Part shown: piece after piece, positions 47,627 to 59,234 of the stretch
How positions within the stretch are numbered: position 1 is the first letter of the stretch
Layout: each line of letters opens with the position of its first letter
NCBI GenBank assembly: GCA_037039685.1
Contig: JAWNGF010000001.1
Coordinates: forward strand, 5,580,001-5,644,000
Direction: 5' to 3'
Length of the DNA: 64,000 bases
Source: Ceratobasidium sp. AG-K
Lineage: Eukaryota; Basidiomycota; Agaricomycetes; Cantharellales; Ceratobasidiaceae
Notes under the pieces: generated by a model
Told to the model about the DNA's origin: nothing
Database searches by the model: none
Seen by the model: the letters and a program-made list of their open reading frames with translations, nothing else
Translations under genes and position numbers: made by a program

Positions 47627-49149
47627 TCATTCCTTGGAGGGCGCTGGCTCGTCAGAGCGACGACCAGATACTTTGACAAAATCGCGCATGGCGTAGTCTG
47701 CTTGCGAAACCTGATAAAGCCGATCAGTAATTCCTTGGATTCACTGGCGTCGCCATAACTCACCCATTGGCAAAAGTCCCTAGCCCAGCTCGGCATGATT
47801 CCTGTGAACCTCACGAAATGCGTGTAAAACGGCATGAAGATGGTCCGGCTTTCCTGTTCGTCCATGGCGGCGATCATGGCTTTCACGACGTCATGGGGTG
47901 CAAGAGTCGGTACGATGAACCTGTACCACCACGACTGGGGAAACTTGGCGGTGCTGAATAGTGGGGTCATGATGTGGCCTGGGCAAAGAAGCGTCGTTCG
48001 AACATCTGGAGTGTTATATACGTGGTCGAGCTCGTAGCGAAGTGATTCGTGCAGTCCCAACAGCGCAGCTTTTGAGGCACAATAATCAGCTAGAGGAGAA
48101 CAGTCCCATTAGGCAACAAATACGAGCAAGCTTCCTGTAACTTACTCATCTGTGCTGCTCCGGCTAGTCCCATGATTGATGACACGGTAATCTTGAGATA
48201 ACGAGCTCAGTATTTGGTACGGGTTAATCGAGTATGAAGACATACGACGTGCCCCTTCTTTTCCTTGATCATTTCAGGAAGGAAGGCTTTGAGTGTCCAG
48301 AAATGAGAGGCCACATTTGTACCAAGCGTTCTGGACACGGTTAATTGGCTGTTTCGTACAATCATCGAGGCCATACTTACTGTTGCACATCTGCTACTGA
48401 GAGGTCTACTATCTTCTTACCTTGAACCACGCCTGCATTATTCACGAGTATAGTGGGGTGTCCAATGTTTTCGACAACTTGTTTGGCTACGGCTTGAACC
48501 TCTTCCCAGTTGGAAACGTCACATTTGTAGTATGTGATGTTGTCTGTGAATAGATTATACATTTAGCACATGGTTTGGCGGAGTGACAGGAACCCCTACA
48601 GTTCTCAGTGACTATGGGGTTGACATCCAATACTACGACAGTCACATTTCGCACGGCCAAAGTGTTAGCCAGCAGAGCGCCTACTCCCGAAGAGCCTGTG
48701 TTAAAGTCCAATGAGTATGTGGAAGCGCCTGTTGAGGAAGCGCGCAACTCGCCTCCGGTAATAAGAACGATTTGCTCGCCCCAATCGACTCGTTCCGGGC
48801 TGTAAAGCCAGCTGCCACCATTGCGCCACAACCTCGACGCGAATTTAAGGAACCCTGTGATCGAGTATTAGAACAAGTTACGTGACCGATCATATGCCTC
48901 ACAAAAAGCGGAGACCGCGGCCACGTAGACCAGAGACCACTGGATGATTGGCGAGTTCCAGGGAATCCCCTGAGCCTTATAGGTAATAGGAACAAAGAAT
49001 GCAAAGAAAGGACCTGTTATAGAGTTAGCAATGCGCAGGCAAAGATGTGTAGGTCTAAACTGACTGAGGAGAGTGTGGCTAACGACCTTGATAACCAAGT
49101 CCAAATCTAGCTGATCAAACACGAGCGTAGAGTCAAAGTGCCGTGACAT
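47627..49149 (-). CDS. Membrane-linked short-chain dehydrogenase/reductase (RDH/DHRS-like)
   Basis: This is an NAD(P)-dependent oxidoreductase of the classical SDR fold, most like retinol/hydroxysteroid-type SDRs. The start at 49149 gives MSRHFDSTLVFDQLDLDLVI. Two hydrophobic segments (ANSITGPFFAFFVPITY; IIQWSLVYVAAVSAFC) would anchor it in a membrane. The cofactor motif TGGSSGVG is assembled across a GC-AG intron at 48696-48752. NNAG, the catalytic Ser in VVTVSSIMG and the Tyr-Lys pair in YCASKAALLG are all present. The C terminus is reached by a further intron after FCQW and ends GRRSDEPAPSKE at 47627-47629; without that splice the frame would end 10 nt further on. It is divergent from the PEX14-like gene. 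Confidence 0.87.
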
Positions 49150-49399
49150 TGTAGCTGTGCAAAGGGAAAAAATGCGACTAGATTAGACAGAAAAAGAAGA
49201 AAAGTGAAGTGTGTGCAGCCGGCTGCAGTGGTTGTCGAGTTACCGAAATACAGGAACGTTATCTTATCACCAGTCTGGCGCTTAGATGGGTCCGGTCCCA
49301 TTTCCCAGCCGTCGCCGGAATCGCCCCAGTTTTCACACTCCTCGTGACGTTTCCCCTTGTTAACCTCTCACAGACAGGCGGCGACTTCAAAGCTACGGA

Positions 49400-50616
49400 A
49401 TGCCTGCTGAAGACCCGACACTTGAACATGCTCCTCCAACCCAACCCCCCGAGCTTCGTCCTCCCGCCTCTGCCGAAACCGAGTCTCCGACCAGTACACA
49501 AGCAGTTCGCCCTGAAACTACACCCGTGAATAGCGAAAAACAAGATGCGTTCACAGAGAAGCAAGCAGCATCCGACTTGGTCTCCAAGGCCCAGTCATTC
49601 TTGGAATCCCCTGAGCTCAAAGAGAGCGACGCCAAGAGCAAAGCGCAATACCTGGCTGAGAAGGGACTCCCTGTAGAAACCATTGACGAGCTTCAAAAGG
49701 CTGTGAGTCTCCTTTGTATAAGTTTGATGACCCATGGGATCTAAACCTAACTCACTAGATTGCCTCTATCCCGGTCGTTCCTCCGCGAACGTATCCAGAG
49801 GCACTTGTATCGCCCGTCCGCTCGCGATTATTCGAAAATCTTATCACGTTGTACTACTTCTTCACATATGCTGCTGGAGCATCTGCACTGCTTACCTGGG
49901 TATATTCAGTGAGTCTTGTGCGTATTTGGCCGGGCCTGCGTCTGACGCATGGGTAGAAATTCATCTTCCCTCGTTGGATCAGGATGATACTCGCGAAGCG
50001 GCGCTTGCGCGAACATCAAGCTAGCCTTATGCAACGTCTCAAGGGTGAACTGGAGTCTCACAAGGAGAACGGCCTAACCTCTTCCACTGTCGCTCCAAGT
50101 GTAGATACAAAGGTTGGTGGTAAAGTCAGGACACTTCTTCACCAATTGAAATACTCTCGTAGCCTACAATAGTCTCCCGACTTCAAGAGCTACGCGAACA
50201 AGTGCCCGATACGCCACCCAAAACCACACGGCAACACACATTACAGTCACTCTCTGGTTTAACGGGTTACCTCAGTTCTCAAATTCATCTTTCCTCAGCC
50301 TTGGACGCGGCTGCTCGGACATACCAGTTCCAATTTTCAATGCCTGGTGCCATTGCTGGAGCACCTAAAAACGACATACACGAGCAACTAAAAAAGGATA
50401 TTAGGGCCCTCAAAGGGTTACTGATTAACAGGCAAGCTTTTTTGATTTATTTGGAATGTAAGGAATCAGCACTAACGAATGTTGGTTGTAGACGAACGTT
50501 CTTGCAAGCTCCAAGCGCGGCAGCGGTTTCCAGCCGACGTATGTTCGCTAATTCCTCCATAACTACGTTTACTAAATATGCATCTCGCTTCTGCAGCAGT
50601 CACGCCCGCCCAATAG
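49400..50616 (+). CDS. PEX14: PEX14-like peroxisomal docking peroxin
   Basis: Pex14 docks the Pex5/Pex7 import receptors at the peroxisome membrane. The N-terminal part is Pro/Thr/Glu-rich. The receptor-binding helices read DLVSKAQSFLESPELKESD and YLAEKGLPVETIDELQKA, in the family pattern. They are followed by a Pro-rich link, IPVVPPRTYPE, and one hydrophobic segment, ITLYYFFTYAAGASALLTWV. A coiled-coil-prone region follows (REHQASLMQRLKGELESHKE; VSRLQELREQVPDTPP). The end is spliced as LQAPSAAAVSSRPVTPAQ before TAG at 50614-50616. One intron (50432-50491) is of GC-AG type with a CTAAC branch site at 50472-50476. Retaining that intron keeps the frame open. A fungal Pex14/17-type protein is the main alternative. 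Confidence 0.72.
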
Positions 50617-50848
50617 TTGCATAGCTGTTCCCGTCTTTTTGCTGTATTCCTACCACCTAAATTCTCGACTAATAATATCACATTAGGCTGCGTTGATACA
50701 TTCGACATAGTCCGTGTTTATTAGTCAACATACCAAAACAAATTAGGAGCTGACAATCAAGCACACCATTCAGGACTTCGATTATGCTAGGATATCCCAC
50801 TTACTCATGCACGGCCATTTGGAGCTGGCTTACAATACCTAAATGACC

Positions 50849-50857
50849 TATATATAA
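50849..50857 (+). promoter_or_regulatory. TATA box of the second FMO gene
   Basis: TATATATAA lies 45 bp before the ATG at 50902. This is short but workable spacing for a fungal promoter. Confidence 0.45.
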
Positions 50858-50901
50858 GCATATGATTCGGGTTTGTTGCGCCAGAGCCATCAACCCCCCT
50901 C

Positions 50902-52425
50902 ATGACTGTACTAAAGGAAGAAACTCGCCCTCGACGCTTTGCAGTTATCGGAGCAGGCGGCGCCGCAGGACTTGCAACATTAAAAGTCTTCCTGGACGAA
51001 CTTTACGACCATGTCCGAGCCGGAGACTGCGAGATAGTAGGATTTGAGCAGCGGGAGGACATAGGAGGTGTTTGGTACGTTTCAGCTAGGTGAATGTTAG
51101 GACCTCAATGATCTTACGGTTGTGAGCCGCCTAGGTTACCAGAACCCCGACCGAAACCTTCAGAGAAGAAATGGCCCAACACGCCAGTATATGACTCATT
51201 GACGACAAATGTCCCGCATCCCATCATGCTGTACCCATCTCATCTAGCCGCTCCATCTACGCCCCTCTTTACCACCGCCCAAGTCATAAATGATTACATG
51301 CGAACCTACGTCAGCAGGTTCAACCTACGACAATACATTCGATTCAACTCTAAAGTCACGGCGGCTACCTGGGACTCTTCCATACAGCAATGGAAGGTCA
51401 CCCATCAGCGGATTGGTTTAAACGTTGATCATCAATTAATCGAAAACGTCTCCTACTTCGATCACTTGCTTGTAGCCAATGGACACTATCGACACCCTTT
51501 CATTCCGGAGATTGACGACTTGCAGGCTTGGGCATCGTCGGTGTCTCGGAGCTATATGCACTCGGCGTGGTATCGCAATCCCGAGCCGTACCGCGGCCGC
51601 AACGTTCTTATAATCGGTGGAGGGCGCTCTGGAATTGACTTAAGCGAGGAAATATCACTTATTGCCAAGAAAACGGTCCATTCGGTTCGCTCACTGGGGG
51701 ACCAAGATTTCGAACATATCATCCAGAGAGGAGATATTTCCCACCTCTCGTCTGACGGGTTTGTGCACTTCAAAAACGGCAAATACGAATACGTCGACCG
51801 CATTATTTTTGCGACAGGGTATCAATACGATTCCTCCTTTTTGACGCAGCTTCCAGTGCAAGAACCTAAATGGTCCTCGGATCACTTGTATAATTCGCGA
51901 TTCCACATTTATCCCCTTGCTCTCCATATGTTTCCCCTCCAGGCTGCTTTTCCTCCGACTTCTCTCGCATTTATTGGCATTCCTATAGGAATAACAGTGT
52001 TTACTCTAGTTGAAGTACAGGCTACCCTCGCTATTCGCCAAATGGCAGGCCGGGTATTTTTAGATTTTGACTACGAGTTATCCCAGACTATCAAGCGCAA
52101 CGACGAGCTCCGGCGGCAATGCACCTCTCCTTTGGACGTCGCACGGCGCACGCATCGGTTCGAACCCTACAAGACCTATGACTTCCTCGATTTACTCCGG
52201 AAAAAGGCACACGACCCAAGGCGTATCCCCGGATGGAAACGCCAGCTCATGCCGGAGGGGTATTTGATGCGGACCGAGTGGCAAGAGTTGGAAAGACTTG
52301 GCTTAGCCAGGTCATGGGTCAAGGGGGTGGGGGAAGGCGGCATCAAAGAATGGGTGGAGTTAATGTGGCGGGTTGTGAATCGTGCCAAGGACAAGCAGCG
52401 CCGGGAAACAGTCATCTTGATTTAG
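50902..52425 (+). CDS. Flavin-containing monooxygenase-like protein (paralog B)
   Basis: This protein has the same family and layout as the gene at 43458. Exons 50902-51074 and 51135-52425 encode 487 residues, and their lengths add to a whole number of codons. The FAD site is FAVIGAGGAAGLATLKVF (GxGxAG), ending EQREDIGGVW at the intron. The NADPH site is VLIIGGGRSGIDLSEEI. Other shared blocks are YMHSAWYRNPEPYRG and FATGYQYDSSFLTQLP. The two paralogs align along their full lengths, including the C-terminal VGEGGIKEWVELMWRVVNRA, so duplication is clear although they have diverged. No targeting signal is seen. Substrate unknown. Confidence 0.9.
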
Positions 52426-52623
52426 GAGAAATATAGTTATATGCGCACTTAGTGTTTGGAAGCTGGTGGCTATAGTCGGGTTGGACCAATCCCAATGATT
52501 TTCCAGCATAATGGGGAGTTTGTTTTGAAAAAAGTGCATTCTATCTAAGTGCTCAAACCTGAGAGAAACGCCGCGCCGAATTTTCAACCGTAGAGAGCCC
52601 GCATATACGTGCTCGTTGATCAT

Positions 52624-53600
52624 CTAACAGGCACCGTTGTCCTGCCAGACACCGCTACCACCGGTACTGGGGGTCTCGTACTGCGTCCACCATTTAGCGG
52701 TCCACAAGTGTCTGCAATTCGGGTAGTGCTCGTTAGTCTGCCGTATGGCTGATCCGTGCGAGAAGCATTACTTACCCAGCGTAGGTGCATCGTTGCCCAC
52801 CGGTATATACGGTAGCAGCTCCGTATGCCGCCACGCCGGCGCACTGGCCACCGGTTCCGGGGTTTGTGCCGCCGACCGATGCTATAGCTTGATTGATCAA
52901 AGTTTGTGCAATAGACTGGGCTTGATCGTACTGCAAACCCCCAAGGCCAGTTCAATTGGGTCTTATTGTCGATGATTTGAGAACACTTACACGATCGGGA
53001 AACTCGGAGCGCTGCACGGACTGCGCGAGTTGTCCAGCGGTGTATCCTGGGTAAGACCTGTCGTTGACAATGGCCTGGTCGAGGTACTATACACAATGAT
53101 CACATTTTCAGGATAAGTTTGAAGTAGTATTCTGGGTAGCACGAATACGCACCTTGTTGGTGCTGTAGTCGATGTTCATGATCTGGTCATAGGTACCCCA
53201 GCCTTGGCTAGGGCGTTGCTGGAATACGCCGATGGAGTCTTGGTCACCACAAGGCCTGGTGTTTCAATAAATTATTGTCAGCACAACACCGCGTCTCAGT
53301 ATCTAGCAGGTGTCGATGACTTACAAGTTGTTGACGTGCGACTCTATCCAGGCAGTCTGAGATAATGGTTTCGATGAGTTGTTTACTAAAGCGAGATTCA
53401 TGTAAACATACCTCAAATGTGCTCAAGAGGACCTTGGCGGTCACAGCACGAGATTGAGTGATGCGGTAGACCTGATCTCTCACAGCGGGGTCCGCTGTGG
53501 AGGGAATAGAGGCACAGTCGCGAGCTTTAACGGCGGGTGCGGCAAAGGAGACCTGCAAGAGGGCGAATGCAATAGTCGCAGCGAGAGTCAAGAACTTCAT
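52624..53600 (-). CDS. Secreted protein with lysozyme-like domain and C-terminal CBM5/12 chitin-binding module
   Basis: The start at 53600 gives a signal peptide, MKFLTLAATIAFALLQVSFA, cleaved near APAVKAR. Joined exons give LLSTFETAWIESHVNNL, then PCGDQDSIGVFQQRPSQGWG and YLDQAIVNDRSYPGYTAGQL. The GDxDSxGxFQQRPSQGWG block is characteristic of lysozyme-like domains common in actinobacterial secreted cell-wall proteins. A Gly-rich linker leads to VYTGGQRCTYAGHLWTAKWW, a chitin-binding type 3 module, ending GVWQDNGAC. Introns lie near 53348-53410, 53253-53330, 53088-53152, 52932-52989 and 52713-52776. Roles in acting on bacterial or fungal walls are inference. The usual Glu upstream of GDxDS is matched by E in AWIESH, but catalysis is unproven. 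It could be a binding-only protein. Confidence 0.82.
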
Positions 53601-54415
53601 GATGGGCTGGTTAAGCTGAATAGGGCCGAATTGGACTAAGACCTGTTGGTGGTGGTACCTTTTCTGGTCGCTGGGCAGCTAATTTATAGTGTGTGAATAG
53701 GACGTGTTACAATTGGAGTCGTGCTGCCTCCGGACCGAGTGTACTGTTCCATCGCTTCGCCGTGCTGGACGGAGCGAACAACACATTCTATCCCGCACAC
53801 AGAATGCTGATACGCGCTACCGGCTGAGGTTACGAAGGCAGCGCCTTCGTATGCGACTGTCTGCGATCATACGAAATTGTCCTTCTTTCCGGCGACTACG
53901 CGCTCGATGTTAAACGTGTAGCTGTTCGGGCATGCTATTGCGTCTAAGAACCTTGAATCAATCCGCGATACGATAGGCATTCGTTGATTTGATGCCAAGC
54001 CCGTACCACCGTTCCCATTAAGCGGACGTCGCGCCCGTAATGCCCGATTGTTCCAAAGCCAGGTTAACGCTTGGAGCCATTAGTCGCGCCTAGCCGCTCG
54101 CCAACGGCGCCAGCGGCGTGTCAAAGATATAAGTATTTGAAGCAGATATGGTTGGGTTTCTTCTCTTCGCAACATGAACCAACAAACGACTATTATGGTA
54201 TGAGGGTCACGTAGAGGGGGGGTGCACGCCCGCCGTCTATAATAAACAATGCCAAATATTTTCTTGATCGGGTCTCTCGCCAGCCTCCGCTAAGTTTCGC
54301 CTCAGGAAATACTCCAGATAGCCTGCGAGATTGTTCTAATGATTACGGGGGAAGCGCATGATAAAAAGAATGACTATAAATAACAAATACACGCAAATTC
54401 CGAGGGCAAGGTAAA
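53601..54415. other. Intergenic region between the CBM5/12 gene and STN1
   Basis: Apart from the TATA box near 53685 I see no feature in this 815 bp stretch. It contains the CBM5/12 promoter on the left and the STN1 3' end on the right. Confidence 0.4.
53682..53688 (-). promoter_or_regulatory. TATA box of the CBM5/12 gene
   Basis: The minus strand reads TATAAAT about 82 bp upstream of the ATG at 53600. Confidence 0.5.
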
Positions 54416-56685
54416 TTAGCTGAGTTTCAGACTTCGCGCCCAACTCCCTCTCGTGAAATCCCACCTCCCTCCACCAACCCTTACAATCCAATCTTCTGCG
54501 CGTAATGCATCGACCGCCTCGTTGAAAGCGATATCAGGTATCCGTGCCCACTGATCATCACCCCTCAAAGTCCTCATCCAACTATCAACATCGGCCCCAC
54601 CACGATGATGCGTCAACGTCTTACGGAGTGCAGACAGCATGGCGGGACGCAAGGTTTGAGGGGTAATCGGGATGTATGCGTCTTCGCTGTCTGATGGGTC
54701 CGAAAGCGGATCGATAGAGTCAACTTCGTCCTCAGAGATGGTATCCAAATCTGAGTGCGATAGACCACTCAACGCGGTCGTCATCGTGCTCGCAGTCCTA
54801 TTTCCAGTCGCGTTGGTGGCATCGGGCCATATATCGTAGAAATCTAAGTCACTTTCCCAGGAGCGCTGAGCAGCATTGGGACGTGCCGTCTAGGCCCGTC
54901 ATACACGACAAATTCTCCTTCACTGACAAGGGTGCGTAGAGCGGACTCGAAGAGCCGTTTCACGCGAGCTGGACGCTTTTGCTTATCTTCAGCGTGCAGC
55001 TTAGCTTGTTTAGCGTGATACGCCGCCCTTCTATCCACCTCGTCGGATGAAAGAGCGATGGAATGTGACTTGGACGGGGATGCGGGTTGTGTATTTGAGG
55101 GTCCAGACGAATTGGACGAGTGCTGCTTTTTGAACCCTGCGGCACTTGGCTGGGATCGCAACGAGCAAGAATTCTCCTGGAGATTCTTGGCATGGGCCAC
55201 CAATTGGGACGCAGGTGATGCCTTCTGAGAAGAGCGAGAATTCATAGCCAGTTTAGGAGCCTCTATCCTTGAACGCGAGTTAGACGAACGCGAGGAGCCA
55301 CTGCGGGTGGCAGGTGGATTCGATAACTCGTATTTGGCCCGAGCTTTTCGTTCCGTGTGCCTCAAAATCTTGTCTCGTTCGTGTGCAGCTTGGTCTACCA
55401 CGCGTTTAGCAAGCTCAGCAAGTACTTGGACACGTCGAAGATACGAGAGGGTTAGGCCAAGCGGTGGACCCTCGGTTGCATCCCGTGAATATCCTGTTTG
55501 CTTTTTGGGAGTAGGAGAGCCCCTTGGATCCAATGGAACGTGGGATGGTCGTTTGGGTGTGATATTAGATGAATGTGCAGCGCTTTGAGTCCTGAGGGCC
55601 TAGGCGTGGAGATATCCAGAGTTCCTGTCGTTGAGTCAGAGGGCGGGCGATCCTCAGATGGTGCCTCTCGAAGGGATAGTGTCGATATCATTACATAGGA
55701 GAGATACATGCGGAAAACATTCTCGTTCAGATCTTTAGAGCGAAGGCGGGAAGGATGGCGAAGTCGGGCTTGGTCCTTTTTCTGTAATACATTGATGTTA
55801 GAAGGCTGATGGAGAGTGGCGCTTAAAGTTGACCTACTGGTGATCGAACAGGGGACGAGCAGCTAGTAGTTGTTGGCGTACTAGCTATCGACGAAGCGTA
55901 CCCAGTTTGAGAATCTGGTCTTGTGTGCTTCCGAGGTGTTGAGGGCGTGGGGAGGGGTGGAATCACAAATGGTTGGGAATATGTGGTATGATGTAGCTCC
56001 AGTAAATCAAGTAGATGGCGGGACTCGGCATCCGGGGAGATGCACCGCTCTAGATGGAATTATTCAAACAAATAGAGCAGTATCGGAGACTTCTGCCCAC
56101 CTATTGATGAAACATATATTTGACGGACTCCCTTGTACTCCTCGATTTTGCCGATAACTGAGACCACATCGCCGACATTGTATCCTCGCGCCTCTAAAAA
56201 CGGCGACCCTTCATTGAGTTGCTCAGTTGTTAAACGCGTGGAGCGTTTTTTGAGACAAGCAATTGAGCCGGTGCCATCATCAACTAGTGGTTATAACAGT
56301 CGGTGAGGGGCGTCAACTGTCGTATAGGCATCTCCTACTTGTATAGATACTTCGAGACTCGTATTCGAGAGCCGAAATGAGAATCCCAACTAGTCGTACA
56401 TTCCGACACGGTACGGTTCCAAGCCAGTATACCTCGATATCTAAATGAATTAATTGTTGGTTGATTAAGCGGAATGGTACAAAGCACTAAGTACCTTTCG
56501 ATGCTTGGGGTATAGAATGAGCGTCGGCCACAGAGCAAGATGCGATAGCGTCCGATCTCAAAACATATGCCTTGATCTTTAGTGAAAAACACCATATTTC
56601 CGTCAGAAATCATACATATAAATAATATATGGCTTACATCTTGAGCTACGAACCGATGAGTGTCTTCCACCGGGTTGGTCGGCAT
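54416..56685 (-). CDS. STN1: Telomere-capping CST complex subunit Stn1
   Basis: Stn1 binds telomeric single-stranded DNA with Ctc1/Cdc13 and Ten1 and recruits DNA polymerase alpha. The start at 56685 gives MPTNPVEDTHRFVAQD, spliced to IKAYVLRSDAIASCSVADAH. The OB fold reads EVYWLGTVPCRNVRLVGILI, then ESRSIYTIDDGTGSIACL and GYNVGDVVSVIGKIEEYKGV plus RQIYVSSI, matching the family blocks WxLGxxPxRxVxxVG and YTxDDGTxxI. The middle is Ser-rich and basic. The C-terminal part (RKTLTHHRGGADVDSWMRTL to ARSLKLS) fits a winged-helix domain. A short intron near 54855-54895 is required to join EGEFV to RSWESDLDFYDIWPD. The upstream ATG at about 56736 is an alternative start. It is divergent from the App1-like gene, with 205 bp between starts. 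Confidence 0.82.
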
Positions 56686-56890
56686 GGCACGTCTCCAAGT
56701 CACATGACATCGAACCAAGGGTCGCGTTTGTGTCATCAAACTGACGACTATTGCATCATAGACACTTATTGGAGGCACACCGGTTCCTACGTCACCATGA
56801 TGAGAATGAATTCTGCAATATCTCGCTGAGGCATAAATGCGTCGATGCTGAACCAACTATAGACACCAAACGACCGCCCCGATTCTCACC

Positions 56891-58645
56891 ATGGTTGGCT
56901 TTTTCTCAACTCTATGCTTGGGAACCCTTATTGCGGGCGAATATGTGGTTGGGCACCCAGCACCCAACCCTCTTATCACACCTACTCCGACCAGAGTTAA
57001 GCGTCAGTTTACCGAGATCCCTGCTTCAGTCACTTCTCTGTTTGGGAGTGCCATACCTTCAGATGCTGCCGGTGGAATCCTGCCTGCATGGTTGACAATG
57101 CCAACCGATGATCAAATCAAGGAGCAACTTGGACTCAATGATACTGCCATAGCCCAGTTGCCGGTCCAGGTAATGAACATCCCGTGAGTCGATCCAATTT
57201 TTCATATATAATCGACTGACTCTTTGGTGTAGTGGCTACGGAAACTGGACAGAAAACGGCTGGAACGTTCGTATACATGGCAATGTTTACCGTAATCCAC
57301 CAGCAACTGCAGACCAATTAGACCAAGCAGCCGAAGTATTTGTACCGTCTCTCGACGAATCAGGCTTTACGGACGCCAACCGTGCGATGGCCCGCAACGT
57401 GACTGCCTCGCTAATCACGCTCCCGATACAGAACTATAGTCTGCAATTTACGCTACGATACAATGCCCAGCCCGCCGCCAATATTACCTTCCCTTACCCA
57501 ACAGATGATCGCGGAGAATTCGACCAATTCGTGCCTTTCACATCTCCAGGACTCGTTCCAAATGGCAACGAGACCAATTCCGTCCAGGGGTTGGAGCTCT
57601 TTACCCCAGCGATTGACAGTAAGTGATCAGTAATCTTTCGACCATGCCTTGTACTCAATGGCTCTATTATCATAAAGGTGGAAACGCCTCCTCGTACTTG
57701 GTCCCCCCTCAGGGCATCACCCTCATCGCCGACATTGATGATATTCTGCGCGTTACGCAAATCTACCAACCAGCGGAGGGTCTCAAAAACTCCTTTGCAC
57801 GACCATACGTTCCTTGGGCCAACATGCCGGCTGTCTTAGCCAACTGGCACCAAAAAGTTCAAGGATTGCATTTCCACTATCTTACGACTACCCCCATCAA
57901 AGTCACGCCGTTCTACGAGTCGTTTATTTATGCAAATTACCCACTCGGAAGCTTTGACATCCGGTAAGTACACCCAAGTCGCCACATGCATACGTACTGA
58001 TACTGTTACGTTCACGTAGTCCGTTGAATCTGACGACTGTCGACCAGATTTTCCAAGTTCGAAAAGTCAATCTCCACCGGATTTTTGAAACATTCCCTCA
58101 ACGCAAGTTTGTTCTTTTGGCGGATACCTCGAACAACGACATTATGAAGCAGTACCCGGCTATGGTGACCGCATTTCCCGGACAAGTGCAATGCATTCTG
58201 CTACGGAATACCAGCGCCACAGACCCTTCAAATAAGTTCCCTGTGAGTGTTCCTTGTTATAACTAGTCGGAAGGTACTAATTCCTAGTTCAGTATGATAC
58301 GTCTGGATTCAAGGACATCGACAACTCAACATATATGTTTTTCAGGACCCCGGTATGTGCTCGGGCTTTCACCCACAGGATATGGTATTAAAACCATGAA
58401 CCCCAGGACGACATCTTGAATCTGGATTTTAACAACGGAGAATGCAGAAATGCCTCTGTCCCTCAGAATGTTACATTTGGATACCAGGTACACGAATCAT
58501 GAATTATACATCATATATGCGTGCTAACGAGTGTCGACAACAGGGACTCCCTAGTATACTAGAAAGCGGCGCGTCGTTCACCCATCCAAGTAAACTCATC
58601 ATTGTCCCAGTTGTGGTAGCTTTGGTGGTTTCGATGATTGTGTAA
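56891..58645 (+). CDS. Secreted App1-like (phosphatidate phosphatase-type) protein with C-terminal GPI-like signal
   Basis: App1 family proteins are Mg-dependent phosphatidate phosphatases of the HAD fold. The start MVGFFSTLCLGTLIAGEYVV is a signal peptide. The N part has many sequons (NDT, NWT, NVT, NYS, NIT, NET). The catalytic block reads GITLIADIDDILRVT, where the usual DxDxT ends in Thr but here has Ile. Later blocks fit the fold: GLHFHYLTTTPIKVTPF, RKFVLLADTSNNDIMKQYPA and AFPGQVQCILLRN. The last exon is spliced to GLPSILESGASFTHPSKLII and then a hydrophobic tail ending MIV at the stop, which fits a GPI-anchor signal. Introns lie near 57185-57233, 57620-57678, 57966-58019, 58242-58293, 58352-58408 and 58490-58543. 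Secretion and the Thr-to-Ile change suggest altered or lost activity. Confidence 0.8.
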
Positions 58646-59234
58646 AAATTTAGGACATTACAATTTATTATACCCTGATAAAAGTCTCTCATGGTGTTGC
58701 ATGCACCGTATAAACACTAATGTATATATGTCATGGTCTGAAATGATTTGCAAAAGTCAGCCAGCGTTGTGCTCGATTAAGACTTGTGCATAGTGGCAAG
58801 CATGCAGAGCGAGTGGGACGGTGCTAGTTGGGGATGCAAGCATATATTTGCAGGGGTTTTGAGGCCATTTCAACCCCGCACAGTGGCAACTCGATAAATA
58901 TTTAAACCAGTATCGGCAGGTCAAATATTCAAATACAGCAACCCTTCTTACTGAAAGCCAGTGGTTTAAACATATTTCTCAATGCTGAGAGTAACGGCTG
59001 CTCCGTGTGCTATAGCTTACATGACGACGTTATTGCAAAACTCCCGGGAGCAGGTCTATGGCAGCAGGAATGACGTAACGTCCATTACCCTGGTGAGAAC
59101 AAATCTCACGTGACCAGACACACGCCGTCGTTCACCCTCAGCTTAAGGTTATCAACTGCAGCTCCTTCCCACATCCACAAGGCCAAGTTTAGTGGCTTGT
59201 ATAGCCGAATATCTGTTTATGTTAATCTAGCAAT
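58646..59234. other. Intergenic region between App1-like gene and SEC24
   Basis: The left part is AT-rich, as expected for a 3' UTR. The right part must hold the SEC24 promoter. No clear box or repeat was identified. Confidence 0.4.

Noticed and set aside
52155..52172. B-box-like GGTTCGAACCC as a tRNA signal.
   Set aside because: It lies inside the FMO paralog B coding exon and has no A box.
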